Positions 32,187 to 34,779 of a stretch of 34,779 bases of DNA are shown here, one piece after another. The first letter of the stretch is position 1, and each line of letters begins with the position of its first letter. The position numbers and the translations under genes are program-made. Under the pieces are notes generated by a model that was not told where the DNA came from, made no database searches, and saw nothing but the letters and a program-made list of their open reading frames with translations. Where the stretch lies: assembly GCA_012270545.1 (NCBI GenBank), contig JAAXID010000234.1, forward strand, positions 1-34,779, written 5' to 3'. The stretch is from Anaerolineae bacterium. Lineage in GTDB: Bacteria > Chloroflexota > Anaerolineae > Aggregatilineales > Phototrophicaceae.

Positions 32187-33112
32187 TATTGCACCTCGGC
32201 GCGGCTGGCGGTGCGCAGCATAAAGATTGCCATCGCCAGCAGCAGGGGGAAAGCGAAAAGCGATATCGCCGCGCCCTGCGCCAGGTTGCCGCCTTCGATG
32301 CCAACCTGAAATGAATAGAGTCCCAAAACGCGGGTGTAATCCACTGGCCCGCCGCGCGTCAGCACGTAGACGACGGTCATATCGCCGAACATGGTAATCA
32401 TGCTGAAGAGCAGGGCGACAACCATGATGGGCAGGATCAGCGGCAGTTTGATCTGCAGCAAGGTGCGCATGAAGCGGGCGCCATCGACCTCGGCTTGGTC
32501 GAGGATGTCGGTTGGAATCGAGGATAGACCGGCCATCAGGATCACCGTCGCCAGCGGCGTCATGCGCCAGACTTGCACGAAAATGACGCTGATCTGCGCT
32601 AGATCGGGCGTCGCCAGCCAGAACAGGTTTCGGTTGTTGCTGAGGATGCCGTTTGGGCCAAGGAAGCCCGTCTGCAGCAGAAGATAGTCTATCGGGCTGT
32701 ATTTGGTATCGAGCATCCAGAGCCAGCCGATCATCGCCAGCGAGACCGGCGTCGCCCAGGGGAGAATGAAAATGAAGCGCGCGAACCATTTGCCAGTGAA
32801 GTTCTGGGTGAAGATGATGGCGAGGATATTGGCGAAGATCAGGATAAAGACTTGCGAAATCAGGGTGAAACGGATGGTGGTTTCGAAGACCTGGCGGAAG
32901 ATATCGTTTTCCCATACCGCCAGATAATTTTGAATCCCGACGAAGTTCAGGTCAGTATTGCCGACGGTGACATCGGAGAAACCGAAGGCGATCGCCAGCA
33001 AGAAGGGGAAACCCACCAGCAGCACGATGTACAGCAGGGCCGGCGTCAGAAACATGACACCGACGACACGTCGGTTATCGAGCGGGAAAGCCGGCAGCGC
33101 GAGGCGAGACAT
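32186..33112 (-). CDS. Carbohydrate ABC transporter permease 1 (MalF/UgpA-like)
   Basis: A 308-aa inner-membrane permease with about six helices (first about 17-45, MFLTPALLYIVLLVGFPFLL). The EAA loop reads DQAEVDGARFMRTLLQIKLP. The TNTDLNFVGIQNYLAVW-type loop after helix 1, here VGNTDLNFVGIQNYLAVWEN, is typical of the family. Its start overlaps the ATPase stop by one base (TAATG) and its stop overlaps permease 2 likewise, so the three are co-translated. With permease 2 it forms the translocation channel for a sugar or sugar derivative. Confidence 0.94.
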   Translation of the reverse strand: MSRLALPAFPLDNRRVVGVMFLTPALLYIVLLVGFPFLLAIAFGFSDVTVGNTDLNFVGIQNYLAVWENDIFRQVFETTIRFTLISQVFILIFANILAIIFTQNFTGKWFARFIFILPWATPVSLAMIGWLWMLDTKYSPIDYLLLQTGFLGPNGILSNNRNLFWLATPDLAQISVIFVQVWRMTPLATVILMAGLSSIPTDILDQAEVDGARFMRTLLQIKLPLILPIMVVALLFSMITMFGDMTVVYVLTRGGPVDYTRVLGLYSFQVGIEGGNLAQGAAISLFAFPLLLAMAIFMLRTASRAEVQ

Positions 33113-34164
33113 TAGACGGCCTCGGCCAGGTTCTGCCGCTCTATTCGCCGTCCCGAGCCTTTGTCGAAGAATTTAATGTCGCTGTTGTGGACCGCGAATT
33201 CATAATCGCCTTCAATATCGAGCGAGACGCGCACGTTGGACGGCACTTTGGCGAGAGTTAGGTCGTTGTCGTGCCCGTGCACGTAGCCGTATACCAGGCG
33301 GTCGGAGCCGAGATATTCGACGCGTTTGACGTAATAGTGGAAGATGCGTGAATTGTCCGGATTGTCATGCAGCGTCTTCGGCAGGAAGTGCTCCGGGCGG
33401 AAGCCGAATCGAAAACGGTCGTTGCTGAGGATATTCATGCTGGGCGAACCGAGGAAGGTGGCGACGAATTCGTTGGCGGGGTCGTCATAGATGCGCTGGG
33501 GACTGCCGATCTGTTGGATCTTGCCCTCGGACATGACGACGATCCGGTCTCCCAAGCCCATCGCTTCGATCTGATCGTGGGTGACGAAGACGGCTGTTAT
33601 ATCCGATGAGCGCTGGAAGTCTTTGAGTTCGTCGCGGGCGTTCGCGCGCAGTTTGGCGTCGAGATTGGATAGCGGCTCGTCGAGAAGGAGCACGGCCGGC
33701 TGGGTGACCATGGCGCGGGCGATGGCGACGCGCTGACGCTGCCCGCCGGAGAGCTGACGCGGGCGCCGGTCCAGCAGCATGTCGATTTCCAGCAGGCGAG
33801 CGGTGTTTTCGACCTTTTCGCGGAGTGTGCGCTTGTCGAACTTTTTTTCGCGGCGCTGCGCCCGCAGGGGGAAGGCGATGTTGTTGAAGACGTTCATGTG
33901 CGGATAGAGGGCGTAGCTTTGGAAGACCATGGACACGCCCCGTTTGCGCGGGGGCAAGTCGGTGACGTCTTCGCCGTCGATGTGGATATGGCCAGCAGTG
34001 GGTTTTTCCAAGCCGGCGATCATGCGCATCAGCGTCGTTTTGCCGCAGCCCGATGGTCCCAGGATGACGAGGAACTCGCCTTGATCGATGGCGAGATCGA
34101 CGCCATCCACGGCGCGCACGGCATCAAAGTATTTTTTCAGTCCGCTGATTTGGACGATGCTCAT
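33112..34164 (-). CDS. Sugar ABC transporter ATP-binding protein (MalK/UgpC type)
   Basis: A 350-aa ATPase. Walker A is GPSGCGKTT (residues 36-44), the Q-loop is in MVFQSYALYPH, the signature is LSGGQRQRVAIARA, Walker B is AVLLLDEPLSNLD and the H-loop is VFVTHDQIEAM. A C-terminal OB-type regulatory domain starts after about residue 235 (GSPQRIYDDPANEFVATFLG), as in MalK/UgpC. The start at MSIVQISG is chosen because the longer frame to 34266 crosses a family B repeat; no good ribosome site is seen. It energises import through permeases 1 and 2 and overlaps permease 1. Confidence 0.95.
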   Translation of the reverse strand: MSIVQISGLKKYFDAVRAVDGVDLAIDQGEFLVILGPSGCGKTTLMRMIAGLEKPTAGHIHIDGEDVTDLPPRKRGVSMVFQSYALYPHMNVFNNIAFPLRAQRREKKFDKRTLREKVENTARLLEIDMLLDRRPRQLSGGQRQRVAIARAMVTQPAVLLLDEPLSNLDAKLRANARDELKDFQRSSDITAVFVTHDQIEAMGLGDRIVVMSEGKIQQIGSPQRIYDDPANEFVATFLGSPSMNILSNDRFRFGFRPEHFLPKTLHDNPDNSRIFHYYVKRVEYLGSDRLVYGYVHGHDNDLTLAKVPSNVRVSLDIEGDYEFAVHNSDIKFFDKGSGRRIERQNLAEAV

Positions 34165-34193
34165 GTGGTGATGAGTCCGAGCTACGTGGGATT

Positions 34194-34222
34194 TGCGGGC
34201 GACCTGATAGGTCGCCCCTACG
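34194..34222 (-). repeat. Repeat family B hairpin (inverted)
   Basis: GCGGGCGACC and GGTCGCCCCTAC flank a 4-nt loop. It lies in the 108-nt gap between the binding-protein and ATPase genes, within the transporter operon. It could reduce expression downstream of the abundant binding protein. Confidence 0.65.
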
Positions 34223-34272
34223 GAGATTGCTTGAGAGCCAGCTTTTGTTCGCTGGTCCCTGATCAATTACGG

Positions 34273-34779
34273 CTACCCGCCGCCGCCGACCATGCCGCGC
34301 GCGCGCCATTCGCTGAAGATCTCTTCGACGCGTTCATGCGCCTGCGCGACTGCTTCTTCCGCGCTCAATTCGCCCAGAGCGACCTTTGCTGTCATGTTGG
34401 GGATGACGCTTTCGGCGAAGACCTGGCTGATGGCGGGATTGGTGACGCCCGGGAAGCCGAGGTGAACCGACCAGTCGTTGACGGTCTTCAGCACTTCGAA
34501 CTTGTTGGGCGGCATCGAACCCCAGGGATCTTCTTCCAGCCAGCCATCCAGCTCGGGCACCGTGCTGGCGTGGCAGGGGAAGTTGTAGAGCTCGCTGTGA
34601 TAGGTCGCTTCGCTGTAGTTGGCAGTGTGATCGAGGATGAACTGCTTGGCGGCCGCCAGTTCGTCCCCCTCGACGTAATTGGGGATCACATAGATTTGCC
34701 AGACGTGTGACGATGCCCAGGCGCCGGCCGGTCCGGCTAGCGCGCTGGTGAAGCCGATGTTGGCGGCGGCCGCTTCGTC
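34273..34779 (-). CDS. Extracellular sugar-binding protein, C-terminal part, cut by window edge
   Basis: The frame is open from the right edge, reading DEAAAANIGFTSALAGPAGA into WQIYVIPNYVEGDELAAAKQ, then FEVLKTVNDWSVHLGFPG and LGELSAEEAVAQAHERVEEI. This is the C-terminal half of a family 1 extracellular solute-binding protein. AAKQFILDHTANYSEAT and the ALGELSAEEAVAQAHERV helix are typical. The last residues GMVGGGG are glycine-rich. An ATG within the frame at 34689 is not the true start; the N terminus and signal lie outside the window. It is the first component of the transporter encoded downstream. Confidence 0.85.
   Translation of the reverse strand, partial: DEAAAANIGFTSALAGPAGAWASSHVWQIYVIPNYVEGDELAAAKQFILDHTANYSEATYHSELYNFPCHASTVPELDGWLEEDPWGSMPPNKFEVLKTVNDWSVHLGFPGVTNPAISQVFAESVIPNMTAKVALGELSAEEAVAQAHERVEEIFSEWRARGMVGGGG

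Noticed and set aside
31233..32915. A 560-aa minus-strand frame as one gene
   Set aside because: Only the part after ATG 32186 is a permease; the rest is a shadow of permease 1, and TAATG coupling fixes the start.

Overview
The window (about 34.8 kb, GC-rich, many short genes on both strands) looks like a chromosomal segment of a free-living bacterium. The gene mix is a phytanoyl-CoA dioxygenase-like protein, a sulfatase, SnoaL-like proteins, a BMP-type binding protein, a three-component sugar ABC transporter with SMP-30, FxLYD/TPR/beta-helix envelope proteins and a DUF3566-like membrane protein. With small intergenic repeats, this fits an uncultured Chloroflexota (Anaerolineae/Caldilineae-like). 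That assignment is inference from gene content. No rRNA, tRNA, CRISPR array or intact insertion sequence was seen.

Layout. 1-920 (minus): secreted beta-helix protein, cut by the window edge. 1266-4636 (plus): DUF3566-like membrane protein, PhyH-family dioxygenase, type I sulfatase, class I methyltransferase. 4658-6004 (minus): family 4 glycosyltransferase and a one-helix membrane protein. 6309-6857: RmlC-like epimerase. 6997-10480 (minus): three successive two-domain SnoaL/NTF2-like proteins. 10640-12495 (minus): Asp/Glu racemase translationally coupled to an N-methyl amino acid oxidase. 12623-15415 (minus): secreted FxLYD/beta-propeller protein and a BMP-family binding protein. 15697-16605: secreted cysteine protein built of two internal repeats. 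16733-17452 (minus): methyltransferase broken by two adjacent in-frame TGA codons. 17600-19087: MocR regulator. 19201-20834: an AT-richer two-gene unit (DUF4365 nuclease-like protein plus an unrecognised 372-aa partner) followed by about 1 kb of degraded DNA with remnants of a helix-turn-helix gene. 21896-25340 (minus): FkbM methyltransferase and two tandem TPR membrane proteins. 25523-28430 (plus): NUDIX hydrolase and a Zn/Cd-type P1B ATPase with a clear promoter and operator. 28453-30622 (minus): RimI-like acetyltransferase, YCII protein, SMP-30 lactonase. 30760-34779 (minus): OsmC protein and a sugar ABC transporter (binding protein cut by the right edge, ATPase, two permeases).

Two families of short intergenic repeats run through the window. 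Family A (seven copies) contains variants of CTCAGTGTCCTCGGTGGT and lies at gene edges, in two cases next to or over a stop codon. Family B (four copies and one degenerate) is a small hairpin of the form GGGGCGACC-loop-GGTCGCCC.

The best candidate for an undescribed system is the overlapping DUF4365 plus partner pair at 19201-20834. Also notable are the triplet of two-domain SnoaL-like proteins, the duplicated cysteine protein with a 22-nt repeat at its 3' end, and the paired TPR genes that share an N-terminal tag.
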